Both the position numbers and the translations under genes were made by a program. Below are positions 25,018 through 31,781 of a DNA stretch of 33,131 nt, piece after piece (the first letter of the stretch is position 1; the number at the start of each line of letters is the position of its first letter). The DNA is from a virus. The notes under the pieces are model-generated. The model made no database searches. It worked only from the letters and a program-made list of their open reading frames with translations, and was not told where the DNA came from. The DNA is taken from IMG/VR virus record IMGVR_UViG_3300029286_000155, positions 1 to 33,131 of that record. One strand, written 5' to 3'.

Positions 25018-25761
25018 CTATAATAAAGTCTTTATAATATTGTCCATTTCTTGTTCTATCCATTGTTGAGCAGCTTGGAACGCATGCAAGCCTGAATACC
25101 CAGGGTGATTCCAACCACTGCTATTTTCTGAAATTATTCTGTAATTCATGTAAACACTACTTACGCTACCTTTTTCATTTATATGCTGGTATTTCACCAT
25201 GGAGTCTAACATTGGATTTTTAGAACTAGCCACAGCTACTTTACCCGTCATCGGATTTCCAGACAAGTCCTTGAATATCTTAGTTATTTTCTGTTGTCTA
25301 CCTTTAGCATTTGTGGCGGTCATTCCTTTCATAGAAGTCAACATAGAAGGAGACATGTTTGCCTGTTTTTCTTCAAAAGGAACCGCAGCATATTTTGCAC
25401 CATCTGCTCCCGTACGAACCCAAGGTTCTCCAGCTCTTGAGCCGACCTGAACAGTCTTTTTTGAGTTTAAAAGCACTTCTTTCATGTCGTAAGGACCAAA
25501 TCCATCTTCAATCATATTAGCCCAAGACCCATCAAGGGAAATAAGCCATGAAGTTTCATCTAACTTTTCAAAAGATAAGCCAGAAAGGTAATCTTGTCTA
25601 GTATTCTTTAATTTAGACTGAGCATCCGCTATAATAGAAGAATATGCACTTTCAGCTAAATCCTGAACGGCATTAGTAAGTTCTGCCTCTAACTCATCTG
25701 CTAAGTTATCAAGGCTTTTACCTAGTTCTTCTGCTCTAAATTTTAAACTGATATCAGGCAC
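25018..25761 (-). CDS. HK97 gp10-like tail completion protein
   Basis: The 247-aa protein begins with a helical segment (AEELGKSLDNLADELEAELTNAVQDLAESAYSS is the region), then WANMIEDGFGPYDMKEVLL (about 79-97) and near the end HPGYSGLHAFQAAQQWIEQEM. This is the layout of HK97 gp10/minor tail proteins, which act at the top of the tail during completion and joining to the head. It is the first gene of the unit driven from a late-type promoter at 25780 and is followed closely by the 333-aa gene. The insert between about 100 and 215 is unusually long for the family. Confidence 0.68.
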   Translation of the reverse strand: MPDISLKFRAEELGKSLDNLADELEAELTNAVQDLAESAYSSIIADAQSKLKNTRQDYLSGLSFEKLDETSWLISLDGSWANMIEDGFGPYDMKEVLLNSKKTVQVGSRAGEPWVRTGADGAKYAAVPFEEKQANMSPSMLTSMKGMTATNAKGRQQKITKIFKDLSGNPMTGKVAVASSKNPMLDSMVKYQHINEKGSVSSVYMNYRIISENSSGWNHPGYSGLHAFQAAQQWIEQEMDNIIKTLL

Positions 25762-25779
25762 TATATTCCCTCTGACATA

Positions 25780-25788
25780 ATTATATCA
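25780..25788 (-). promoter_or_regulatory. Late-type -10 promoter (TGATATAAT)
   Basis: Minus strand TGA TATAAT TATG, about 19 bp upstream of the 25761 start. The hexamer 17 bp upstream reads TCATAG, not a -35. Shares 13 bases (TGATATAATTATG) exactly with the sheath promoter. Divergent to the island C promoter. Confidence 0.67.
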
Positions 25789-25819
25789 TTTTTGAGACCC
25801 CCCTATGAGTAAGTCTTTT

Positions 25820-25849
25820 CGGACATATTCGGGTATATTTGGATATATT
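25820..25849 (+). repeat. Three tandem degenerate decamers
   Basis: CGGACATATT, CGGGTATATT and TGGATATATT follow each other without a gap. Consensus YGG-n-Y/A-ATATT. A GGACA at the front and TGTCC at 25856-25860 are also inverted. The 10-bp period is that of one DNA turn, as expected for a row of protein contacts. Confidence 0.6.
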
Positions 25850-25862
25850 TATGGGTGTCCTA

Positions 25863-25886
25863 TTTTGCATTTTGCAAAATGCAAAA
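25863..25886. repeat. Perfect 24-bp palindrome
   Basis: TTTTGCATTTTG and its exact reverse complement form an uninterrupted 24-bp palindrome with no loop. It lies 29 bp upstream of the -35 box of the island C promoter. It fits an operator for a dimeric regulator better than a terminator, as there is no T-run beyond it and no loop. Confidence 0.75.
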
Positions 25887-25915
25887 ATAATTTTTAAAAT
25901 AAATAAAAATAACTC

Positions 25916-25944
25916 TTGACATTATTCTCAAAGTATGTTATTAT
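25916..25944 (+). promoter_or_regulatory. Sigma70 promoter, island C
   Basis: TTGACA (25916-25921), 17 bp, TATTAT (25939-25944), with extended -10 TGT. An AGGAG site (25971-25975) precedes the first start at 25981. It would drive the SemiSWEET, sigma factor and following genes. Confidence 0.86.
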
Positions 25945-25980
25945 AGTGTAGTGAGAAGTTAAGAAACCAAAGGAGACTAT

Positions 25981-26196
25981 ATGAAAAAGTATTATCACAC
26001 CGTTACAGATTTCATGCTTAGAGCTAACATAGCAAAAAAAGTCTACGGTCCTTTTTCTACCAAAGTAGAGGCTGAGAATAGCATAAGAAAGATTTTAAGT
26101 TTAATTCCCCATCAATATATGTTTACAAGTGATGATGACTTTGAGAAGCTTTTTTCCAGAACAATTAAAGCTAAAAAAGTTTCTATATTAAATTAG
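25981..26196 (+). CDS. Small basic protein, function unknown
   Basis: A 71-aa lysine-rich protein (MKKYYHTVTDFMLRANIAKK..., later FGP-type FSTKVEAENSIRKILSLI). The pattern 'vyGPfst..eAe..i' is seen in small SPOR-like or WGR-like surface folds but is not enough for a call. It is the first gene of island C, 12 bp before the SemiSWEET gene. Confidence 0.7.
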   Translation: MKKYYHTVTDFMLRANIAKKVYGPFSTKVEAENSIRKILSLIPHQYMFTSDDDFEKLFSRTIKAKKVSILN

Positions 26197-26208
26197 ATAG
26201 GAGATTGC

Positions 26209-26460
26209 ATGTTTTTAGGTTGGTTAGGTAGCACATTACTAGCATTATGTGGGATTCCTCAAGCCCTTGCATGTTATAAGCAAGGTCACTCTAATGGGAT
26301 TTCATGGACAATGCTAATTATGTGGCATTCAGGGATTCTTTGTATGATGATTTATATATTACCAACTAGAGACGTTCCCCTGATATTGAGTTACGCTGTG
26401 AGTGCTGTTACTATTTCGGTTATGCTGTTTTATAAATGCTTTCCAAGGGAGACAAAATGA
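26209..26460 (+). CDS. SemiSWEET/PQ-loop family membrane protein
   Basis: The 83-aa protein has three predicted membrane segments (about 3-22, 32-51, 55-76) and the family's Pro-Gln at 17-18 (ALCGIPQALACYK) followed by the SxGISWxM stretch (28-35). SemiSWEETs form three-helix bundles that dimerise to make a sugar transporter. Length and pattern fit a complete SemiSWEET. A phage copy is unusual. It could move sugars or modify membrane permeability, but the substrate is not visible. Its stop codon overlaps the start of the sigma factor gene (ATGA). Confidence 0.82.
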   Translation: MFLGWLGSTLLALCGIPQALACYKQGHSNGISWTMLIMWHSGILCMMIYILPTRDVPLILSYAVSAVTISVMLFYKCFPRETK

Positions 26461-27827
26461 AAAATTCCAAAGAATTAATTTCATCTTATTTATCTAAGTT
26501 AAACAATTATCCTTTACTTACAAAAGATGAGGAAGTTGAGATAGCTAAAAAATTAGATAAAAATGAGACTGCCATAATTAAAAGGAGTGCCACATCAACT
26601 CTTTTTTTACAGGCTATTTTATCTTCCAAGAAGAAATTAGTTAGTGACCATTCCTATCTTTTTAAACTACTTAAAAATGTAGAAGGGGATTCATTACAGA
26701 ATGAAAAAGAGGATGCTTACGCAGCGTGTCAAGCATTATTTATAAAGATTGAAAATTACCTTGAAAAACCAATAAAAGGTGAAAAAGAGTTAATATTATC
26801 ATCTTTACTTAAACTAGCATTAACCAATTTCGCCATTACAAGTTTTATTAAGCCAATAGAAGAAACCTGCAAAATACTGAAAGATTATGAAAAAAGAACA
26901 AAACATAATTATGAAGTTCTACAAGTAAACAATGCTGTAGAATACAATAAATTAGTTTATGAATTTTATGAAAATAGTGCTCCCAAGAATTCTAAGATTA
27001 TAAACGCACTAAATGACCAAGAAGAAATCTCAAATTATTACCTTCATAATAGATTAACTCCAACTCAGATTAAAGTAATAAAAACATTGGGAAGTGATAT
27101 AGTAAAGATAAAAAGACAAGTTGAAGCCGATAGAAATAAGTTAATAACATCGAATTTAAGATTAGTTGTCTCCAGAGTAAGGTTATTTCTCAATAAGGGG
27201 CTAGATTTCGATGATTTAATTCAAGAGGGTAACATTGGGTTAATGAAAGCTATAGACAAGTATGACTACCAAAGAGGCATAAAATTCGGCACATATGCTA
27301 CTTGGTGGATTGACCAGACTATTCAAAGGGGGGGTTCTAATAAATCAAGAATCATTAGAGTTCCAATCTACTTACAGGATTTAATTCCCAAAGTAGAAAG
27401 GGCAGTAATGGAACTCGAAGCAGAGAATGGTAAAACGCCCACGATAGAGGAGATTTGTAAACACTCTGAACTTACAAAGGAGCAAGTCTCTTCTATCATT
27501 TCTTTAGTCGGTCAACCCATTTCTATTGAAACTCAGATTTCTCAAGACTTACAGTTAAAGGATATGATTATAGATATGAGCGAGGATAATGACCCATACA
27601 ACTCAGTAAGTAAGAAATTGCTCAAAGATAAAATTAGGGAAGTTCTTGCTCAATTGCCTGAAAGTTATCAAAAAATATTGAGATTAAGATTCGGAATTGG
27701 AGAAAGCAGACCAATGAACTTAGACGAAATTGGACATCAAGTAGGTCTTTCAAAAGAAAGAATCAGACAAATCCAAAATGAGGGATTTGCTAAACTGAGA
27801 AAGAAATTAAAAATAGAGGAGAAATGA
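26457..27827 (+). CDS. Phage-encoded RpoD-like sigma factor
   Basis: The protein shows sigma70 region 1.2 (KELISSYLSKLNNYPLLTKDEE, about 4-25), region 2 (NLRLVVSRVRLFLNKGLDFDD, then LIQEGNIGLMKAIDKYD and FGTYATWWIDQTIQRG, about 224-293), region 3 (IRVPIYLQDLIPKVERAVMEL), and region 4 (LPESYQKILRLRFGIGESRP, then LDEIGHQVGLSKERIRQIQNE, about 400-445). All are intact, so it should recognise both -10 and -35 elements. The segment between 1.2 and 2 (about 40-215) is long and unlike host sigma factors. I chose ATG 26457 over an in-frame ATG at 26436: AGGGAG is correctly placed for 26457, and this overlaps the previous stop. It is the candidate to direct phage transcription. Confidence 0.93.
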   Translation: MKNSKELISSYLSKLNNYPLLTKDEEVEIAKKLDKNETAIIKRSATSTLFLQAILSSKKKLVSDHSYLFKLLKNVEGDSLQNEKEDAYAACQALFIKIENYLEKPIKGEKELILSSLLKLALTNFAITSFIKPIEETCKILKDYEKRTKHNYEVLQVNNAVEYNKLVYEFYENSAPKNSKIINALNDQEEISNYYLHNRLTPTQIKVIKTLGSDIVKIKRQVEADRNKLITSNLRLVVSRVRLFLNKGLDFDDLIQEGNIGLMKAIDKYDYQRGIKFGTYATWWIDQTIQRGGSNKSRIIRVPIYLQDLIPKVERAVMELEAENGKTPTIEEICKHSELTKEQVSSIISLVGQPISIETQISQDLQLKDMIIDMSEDNDPYNSVSKKLLKDKIREVLAQLPESYQKILRLRFGIGESRPMNLDEIGHQVGLSKERIRQIQNEGFAKLRKKLKIEEK

Positions 27828-27828
27828 T

Positions 27829-28074
27829 ATGTTATTAGGAATTATAATCACTTTTGGAATAATATCATGTGTGGTATTGGGAACCGTGTTCATTAAAGAA
27901 CTTTTGGAAGAAATTAGAAATGACAAGAAAGTATCTTTTGAGGGAAAATGTCAAGAATGCAACGGTCCCTTAGTTAATCTTCCCTCCAATAAGATAGGTT
28001 TTAGAAGAATGACAAGCTGCATAAATCCATACTGTAAGAATCACAATTTTACTTATATAAAAAAGGAGAAATAA
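27829..28074 (+). CDS. Membrane-anchored zinc-ribbon protein
   Basis: An 81-aa protein with an N-terminal membrane segment (about 3-24, IIITFGIISCVVLGTVF) and a cytoplasmic C-terminal zinc ribbon (CQECNGPL at 44-51 with CINPYC at 67-72). It follows the sigma factor by one base, using the GGAG at the end of that gene. Function unknown. Confidence 0.75.
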   Translation: MLLGIIITFGIISCVVLGTVFIKELLEEIRNDKKVSFEGKCQECNGPLVNLPSNKIGFRRMTSCINPYCKNHNFTYIKKEK

Positions 28075-28075
28075 C

Positions 28076-28183
28076 ATGCAACTATTACTTAATGTATTAG
28101 TACTCTTGGTATTAGTTTTTGGGGTTCAATTATTGGGAATGATGTTAGTGGTTCATGTTTGTTCTAAAAAAGGGAGGAAGTAA
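28076..28183 (+). CDS. 35-aa membrane microprotein
   Basis: ATG 28076 with AGGAG upstream. The 35-aa product is a single hydrophobic span (LLLNVLVLLVLVFGVQLLGM) ending in the basic KKGRK. Two bases after the previous gene's stop. Function unknown. Confidence 0.65.
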   Translation: MQLLLNVLVLLVLVFGVQLLGMMLVVHVCSKKGRK

Positions 28184-28185
28184 TC

Positions 28186-28284
28186 ATGGAAACTCAAGTT
28201 ATAAATGATTTAGTTCAGGTTTTAATGTTAGCTGGAACAGTATCAATTGCAGCATTGGTTTTACTAATTGTGGTTAGTAAATAA
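28186..28284 (+). CDS. 32-aa membrane microprotein
   Basis: ATG 28186 follows a GGGAGG site located within the preceding gene. It encodes 32 aa with a short polar lead (METQVINDLVQ) and one membrane span (AGTVSIAALVLLIVV). A separate small membrane protein in tandem with the previous one. Function unknown. Confidence 0.6.
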   Translation: METQVINDLVQVLMLAGTVSIAALVLLIVVSK

Positions 28285-28298
28285 AGGAGATATTTATT

Positions 28299-28475
28299 AT
28301 GAGTAAAAAACCTATAATAGAATACGAATGCAGATGTTGTGGTAATATCTCAGAACACAATACGGGTAAATGTGATGAATGTGGAGCAGATGCTTGGATG
28401 GAAATGAATTGGGATGATTATAGGGACTACGACACCAATTTGATGGATGACATAGACAGTGAGGATGAGTTTTAA
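28299..28475 (+). CDS. 58-aa acidic zinc-ribbon protein
   Basis: ATG 28299 after AGGAG. The 58-aa product has CRCCG (11-15) and CDECG (25-29) pairs, a rubredoxin-like zinc ribbon, and a very acidic end rich in Asp and Glu (DDIDSEDEF). It may bind zinc as a small nucleic-acid or protein-binding module. Function unknown. Confidence 0.75.
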   Translation: MSKKPIIEYECRCCGNISEHNTGKCDECGADAWMEMNWDDYRDYDTNLMDDIDSEDEF

Positions 28476-28493
28476 CTAAAGGGGGAATATTTT

Positions 28494-28712
28494 ATGTGTA
28501 AAACGCCAGAAGAACTAAGAAAGGCAAAAACAGATGAGGAATTGCTTGCAACTCAGAAAAAAGACTTAGAGCAAGACAATGCTGACCTAAGAAAGTTACT
28601 TGCAAAAAGTGCTGCCAAAATTTGTTACTTATGTAAAAAAAGTGACCCACAAAAAAGGTATTGCAATATATGTAAGGACATGGAAGAGCTTAGAGAAAGC
28701 ATTAAGGAGTAA
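28494..28712 (+). CDS. Coiled-coil and zinc-finger protein
   Basis: A 72-aa product: a charged helix (EELLATQKKDLEQDNADLRKLL is the region, about 15-36) likely forming a coiled coil, then CYLC (44-47) and CNIC (57-60) as a zinc knuckle. GGGGG upstream acts as the ribosome site. Function unknown. Confidence 0.7.
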   Translation: MCKTPEELRKAKTDEELLATQKKDLEQDNADLRKLLAKSAAKICYLCKKSDPQKRYCNICKDMEELRESIKE

Positions 28713-28715
28713 ATT

Positions 28716-29120
28716 GTGAAAAAAATAGGAACTGGAAACATACCTCCAGTAATAACTTGTGCATGGCTACGTCTGCATAAAAAGCACATTTTTGTTTTTG
28801 GAGATAACATAATAAGAAAAGGGACGGCAGGACAAGCATCTTGTAGAAACGAAGACAACACTTATGGCTTTATTACCAAGAAGTATCCTAACTTAGATGC
28901 AGCATCTTACTATAAACCAGAACCTTATAAATTGGTCTTTAAATATGAACTTGAGAAATTGACTCGTTTTATAATAGAGAAGCCACAATATACCTTTTTA
29001 ATTCCCACTTTGGGTAGTGGTTTGGCAAACAGATTCAATATTTATGAACAAGTTATTCGTGATGGGATACAAGTTTTAAGGCAGTATCCGAACGTAGTAT
29101 TTTTGGAGGATATAAAATGA
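28716..29120 (+). CDS. Macro-like (DUF7831-type) phage protein
   Basis: The 134-aa protein has the phage family pattern of 'iFVFGDNiirkGtaGQAscR....tyGf.TKk.P' (25-57) and 'FLIPTLGSGLANR' (93-105) near a last 'vvFLEDI' strand. Members with this layout are common in tailed phages. Their predicted fold is related to macro domains, which bind ADP-ribose or NAD derivatives. Activity here is not shown. Start is GTG 28716, 4 nt after the upstream TAA, with an AAGGAG site. Overlaps the next gene by 4 bases (ATGA). Confidence 0.6.
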   Translation: MKKIGTGNIPPVITCAWLRLHKKHIFVFGDNIIRKGTAGQASCRNEDNTYGFITKKYPNLDAASYYKPEPYKLVFKYELEKLTRFIIEKPQYTFLIPTLGSGLANRFNIYEQVIRDGIQVLRQYPNVVFLEDIK

Positions 29121-29320
29121 TTACGGTTAGCATCTTAATCAATGGTCAACCCATTTTTACAAGGTCAGCTAGAAATCAAGGTGAAACAAACGAGAAAGGA
29201 GATACTATTTACGTTACTGATGCAGATGAGATAGTTCTACATAAACGAGATAGAGGTGCCATTGCACTTGCCATTAAATTACTTAGAACAATAAACGAAA
29301 AAATGGATAAAAAGAAATAG
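29117..29320 (+). CDS. Small hypothetical protein
   Basis: A 67-aa alpha/beta protein (MITVSILINGQPIFTRSARN..., later DRGAIALAIKLLRTI). The short strand start and the tail helix are typical of small phage regulators, but no family fits. Coupled to the macro-like gene by an ATGA overlap. Confidence 0.7.
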   Translation: MITVSILINGQPIFTRSARNQGETNEKGDTIYVTDADEIVLHKRDRGAIALAIKLLRTINEKMDKKK

Positions 29321-29328
29321 GAGGTTTT

Positions 29329-29439
29329 ATGTGTTACATTGGAATGTATTTTGCTGAAGCTATGAAATTTATTGCAATTGGTGGAATTAGTGGATTGGTG
29401 TTGGGTTTTATAATTGGATATAAGGTATTCAAAAAATGA
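29329..29439 (+). CDS. 36-aa membrane microprotein
   Basis: ATG 29329 with GGAGG upstream. It encodes 36 aa with one membrane span (FIAIGGISGLVLGFIIGY) and a basic end (KVFKK). The stop overlaps the next ATG (ATGA). Confidence 0.65.
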   Translation: MCYIGMYFAEAMKFIAIGGISGLVLGFIIGYKVFKK

Positions 29440-29546
29440 TAGATAATCTATTAGATGGACTATTTCTAGGATTCATATTAGGATTTGTGGGCACATTTAT
29501 AATTTATGGAAGTTATTTAATCTATAGAGGAAAAGATGGAAAATAA
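29436..29546 (+). CDS. 36-aa membrane microprotein, overlapping pair
   Basis: ATG 29436 is coupled by ATGA to the previous gene. The 36-aa product has a span (LFLGFILGFVGTFIIYG) and a polar end (YRGKDGK). Similar in size and G-rich helix (GFxxGF) to its neighbour, so the pair may have come from duplication or form a two-subunit membrane complex. Confidence 0.6.
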   Translation: MIDNLLDGLFLGFILGFVGTFIIYGSYLIYRGKDGK

Positions 29547-29769
29547 TGGTTACTTTAAAGGAGAATATTATATAGAATTAGTATGTGACGAAGATACAGA
29601 AACCTTTACAATAAATGTAACCAAAGCAACTCCTAAAGGAATAAAAACAGCATGGTTTAAAGACCCACAATGGTTTCTAAAGTTTATAGACGATTTCGAT
29701 GAATATGTAGATGCTCATGTGGATGACTTAATTAATCAATTAAATGAGGGAAAAGTTACTCTTCAGTAG
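29536..29769 (+). CDS. Small acidic protein, function unknown
   Basis: A 77-aa acidic protein, with beta start (YFKGEYYIELVCDEDTETFTINV) and helical end (FLKFIDDFDEYVDAHVDDLINQL). No family recognised. It overlaps the previous gene by 11 bases, with GAGG upstream. It ends 14 bases inside the convergent neck gene. Confidence 0.7.
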   Translation: MENNGYFKGEYYIELVCDEDTETFTINVTKATPKGIKTAWFKDPQWFLKFIDDFDEYVDAHVDDLINQLNEGKVTLQ

Positions 29770-30592
29770 AGTCGTCATCATCAACTATTTTATTAGGTAA
29801 AATCTCATTACCGTTAAAATCTAAGTTTTTAGGCATGAATTCACGATTTAAGGTCCACAGCTCGGGCATTTTTTGGAACGCAACAGTTCCGTCACTATTT
29901 TTGATTTGAGTAAATCTCGAAACTTGTACTGCTTTTGTACAACGATATCTCACATTACTTTCATAATGAATGCTATAAATCTCTCCAGCTTCTGGTCCAC
30001 GATTAGCTATCCATTGAATTGTTCCAGTTGGAGATACATGAAAATCTATAGTTTGATAATAACGGATTCCTTTTTTATCCATGATGATATTAACTCTTTT
30101 TGCAGAAAATTTAGTAGTATCGGAATCTCCAGTTGAACGTTTTATTAATTCGTAATAGATTTGAAAATAGTCTTGAAGTTCCACAAGGGTCATGTATTGT
30201 AGATTTATTCCTAAAAGAAATGTTCCATGACATGACTGGTCATCCACGAAACCTTCAGCACTTTGTCTTTTAATGAGTTCCTGACGTTGGATTAAACACA
30301 TTGTGTCGATTGGGTCCACATCAATATACCCTCTACTGCATCCTGGAACTTGACAATCTATCTCATGTTGACCACTATCCACATCTTTAACATTTGGGCA
30401 AAAGAAAGTTCGATAAATCTTTACTCTAATTCCATGTTGCAAAATTAATCGTTCGAAGTTTTTTGGAGTCAGCGACGTTCTATTACTAGCATAAGGGTCA
30501 TTAATTGATACAGGTTCAGACATATTCCAACTAGGCTTCTTTTGCGTAGTGGCATTAACGGTAGCCTTATCTTTCTTTTTAGTATTGGACAT
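29756..30592 (-). CDS. Neck / head-tail joining protein
   Basis: A 278-aa protein. Near residue 60 it has VKIYRTFFCPNVKDVDSGQH (58-76), then CQVPGC (80-85), a cysteine set with the look of zinc-binding neck proteins ('YR..fCP.......H...C..PGC.rGyid'). A following helical region (LVELQDYFQIYYELIKRSTGD) and strands (GIRYYQTIDFHVSPTGTIQW) fit virion neck proteins. It lies between the charged 364-aa gene and the tail genes. Its 3' end overlaps the last plus-strand gene of island C by 14 bases, without a terminator. Confidence 0.6.
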   Translation of the reverse strand: MSNTKKKDKATVNATTQKKPSWNMSEPVSINDPYASNRTSLTPKNFERLILQHGIRVKIYRTFFCPNVKDVDSGQHEIDCQVPGCSRGYIDVDPIDTMCLIQRQELIKRQSAEGFVDDQSCHGTFLLGINLQYMTLVELQDYFQIYYELIKRSTGDSDTTKFSAKRVNIIMDKKGIRYYQTIDFHVSPTGTIQWIANRGPEAGEIYSIHYESNVRYRCTKAVQVSRFTQIKNSDGTVAFQKMPELWTLNREFMPKNLDFNGNEILPNKIVDDDDSTEE

Positions 30593-30613
30593 TCTCTTCC
30601 CCTATATTTCCAA

Positions 30614-30632
30614 GGGAGAGTATTATTCTCCC
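30614..30632 (-). other. Hairpin at end of 364-aa gene
   Basis: GGGAGA and TCTCCC form a 6-bp stem with a 7-nt loop that holds the stop codon on the minus strand. No T-run follows, and the next gene's ribosome site is downstream. It could affect coupling or RNA stability. Not a convincing terminator. Confidence 0.4.
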
Positions 30633-31717
30633 AAAATCTTTTTAAGTTCGTCTTCTGTTATACCAAGAGCATTCATCATGTCAACGTCAGCAAAACTCTT
30701 AGATAGTTTAACTGTTTCGTCTGTCTTATGGTCTCTTATACTTGAAATGCGATTTACTTCATTGATTGACTTGTCCATTTTATCTTCAATAAATGTATTT
30801 ACATCAAATTTCTCTGATTTTTCAAGCTCTTTTGCAGGAGCATTCATTTCAGCTATTGCTGCATCATATATGTCATTTACTGATACATGATAGTTTCTTC
30901 CACCAGTACAAGCTTTTAAAAGGATATTTTCTTCGGTCCAAACTATTGATTTTTTCATAGGAGCAGGAGCATTGCATTCTTTCTTAAGTTCTGTCTTTTC
31001 TGCTATATCTTTGCTTTCAGGTTTAATTTCTTCTTTAAGTTCCTTAGCTTGTTCTTCGCCTTCCTTCTTCTGTTCTTCAGGTTTCCCTTCTTTAAGAACT
31101 TCAACTAGTTTTTCATGTTCTTCAACGAAGTCTTTCTTAGGCATTTCAACTTCTTCAGCTTTTATAACCTGACCTTCAAGTACGGAATCATCACCTTGAG
31201 GCTTAACATCTTTATTTTTCTTGTCTACAAGTTTTTCATCCACATCATCATTTGCAAGTTCTTCTTGAAGTATTGTATCATCAAGTTTGCCCATTATAGT
31301 TTTAGCTTGTGGAGCATCTGTTATCTTTTCAGGTGTTATAGCAGCTTTTGCCATTCCTTCTGGAAGTTTAACTTGCTTTTTAGCATCAGCATTTTCATCT
31401 TCTTTATTTACTTCTTCGCCATCTTTAGTAGTAGCATTCTGTCCAGCAAGTTCTTTAGTATCGCCTTGATGTTTGAATTCAGCAGCTTTCTTCATTTCTT
31501 GTAAAGCTTCTTTTAACATCTCAGCTTGGTCATCAGAAAGTAATGGAAGAGCTTTCTTTAAGCCTTCTGGTCCAAGTGCTAAAATTGTATCAAATAATTC
31601 TTTCATTTCAAATTCTCCCTCTGATTTTTGAATTGGCTCTATAAGCTCGATTTCGGTAATTGCTGATTTTTCTAACAATTCAGAATAGTTATCTAGGTCT
31701 TTATCGAAATCTGACAT
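30623..31717 (-). CDS. Highly charged structural/scaffold-like protein
   Basis: A 364-aa protein, very rich in Glu and Lys (many KE/EK pairs, long runs from about 60 to 240), with helical ends. The C-terminal part (NDIYDAAIAEMNAPAKEL, then NALGITEDELKKIL) looks folded. Phage scaffolds and internal head proteins are often of this type. The position next to neck genes and the late promoter at 31753 agree with a virion or assembly role. No catalytic motif is visible. Starts at 31717 after a GGAG site. Confidence 0.6.
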   Translation of the reverse strand: MSDFDKDLDNYSELLEKSAITEIELIEPIQKSEGEFEMKELFDTILALGPEGLKKALPLLSDDQAEMLKEALQEMKKAAEFKHQGDTKELAGQNATTKDGEEVNKEDENADAKKQVKLPEGMAKAAITPEKITDAPQAKTIMGKLDDTILQEELANDDVDEKLVDKKNKDVKPQGDDSVLEGQVIKAEEVEMPKKDFVEEHEKLVEVLKEGKPEEQKKEGEEQAKELKEEIKPESKDIAEKTELKKECNAPAPMKKSIVWTEENILLKACTGGRNYHVSVNDIYDAAIAEMNAPAKELEKSEKFDVNTFIEDKMDKSINEVNRISSIRDHKTDETVKLSKSFADVDMMNALGITEDELKKILGE

Positions 31718-31752
31718 AATTCACTCCTTTCAGTAAAAATATAACTACCTTA

Positions 31753-31761
31753 ATTATATCA
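31753..31761 (-). promoter_or_regulatory. Late-type -10 promoter (TGATATAAT)
   Basis: Minus strand TGA TATAAT TAAGG, 36 bp upstream of the 31717 start. The hexamer 17 bp upstream reads ATAACG, no -35. Confidence 0.62.
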
Positions 31762-31781
31762 TAAAAAGTAATGTCCGTTAT

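Noticed and set aside
25863-25886. The 24-bp palindrome as an intrinsic terminator.
   Set aside because: It has no loop, no GC-rich stem and no T-run on either side. An operator is more likely.
26436-26456. Upstream ATG for the sigma factor.
   Set aside because: It lies inside the SemiSWEET gene and lacks a well-placed ribosome site. ATG 26457 has AGGGAG at normal distance and the protein starts directly with region 1.2.
30614-30632. Terminator after the charged 364-aa gene.
   Set aside because: The stem has no T-run and the next gene of the unit starts 22 bp further on, so transcription is expected to continue.
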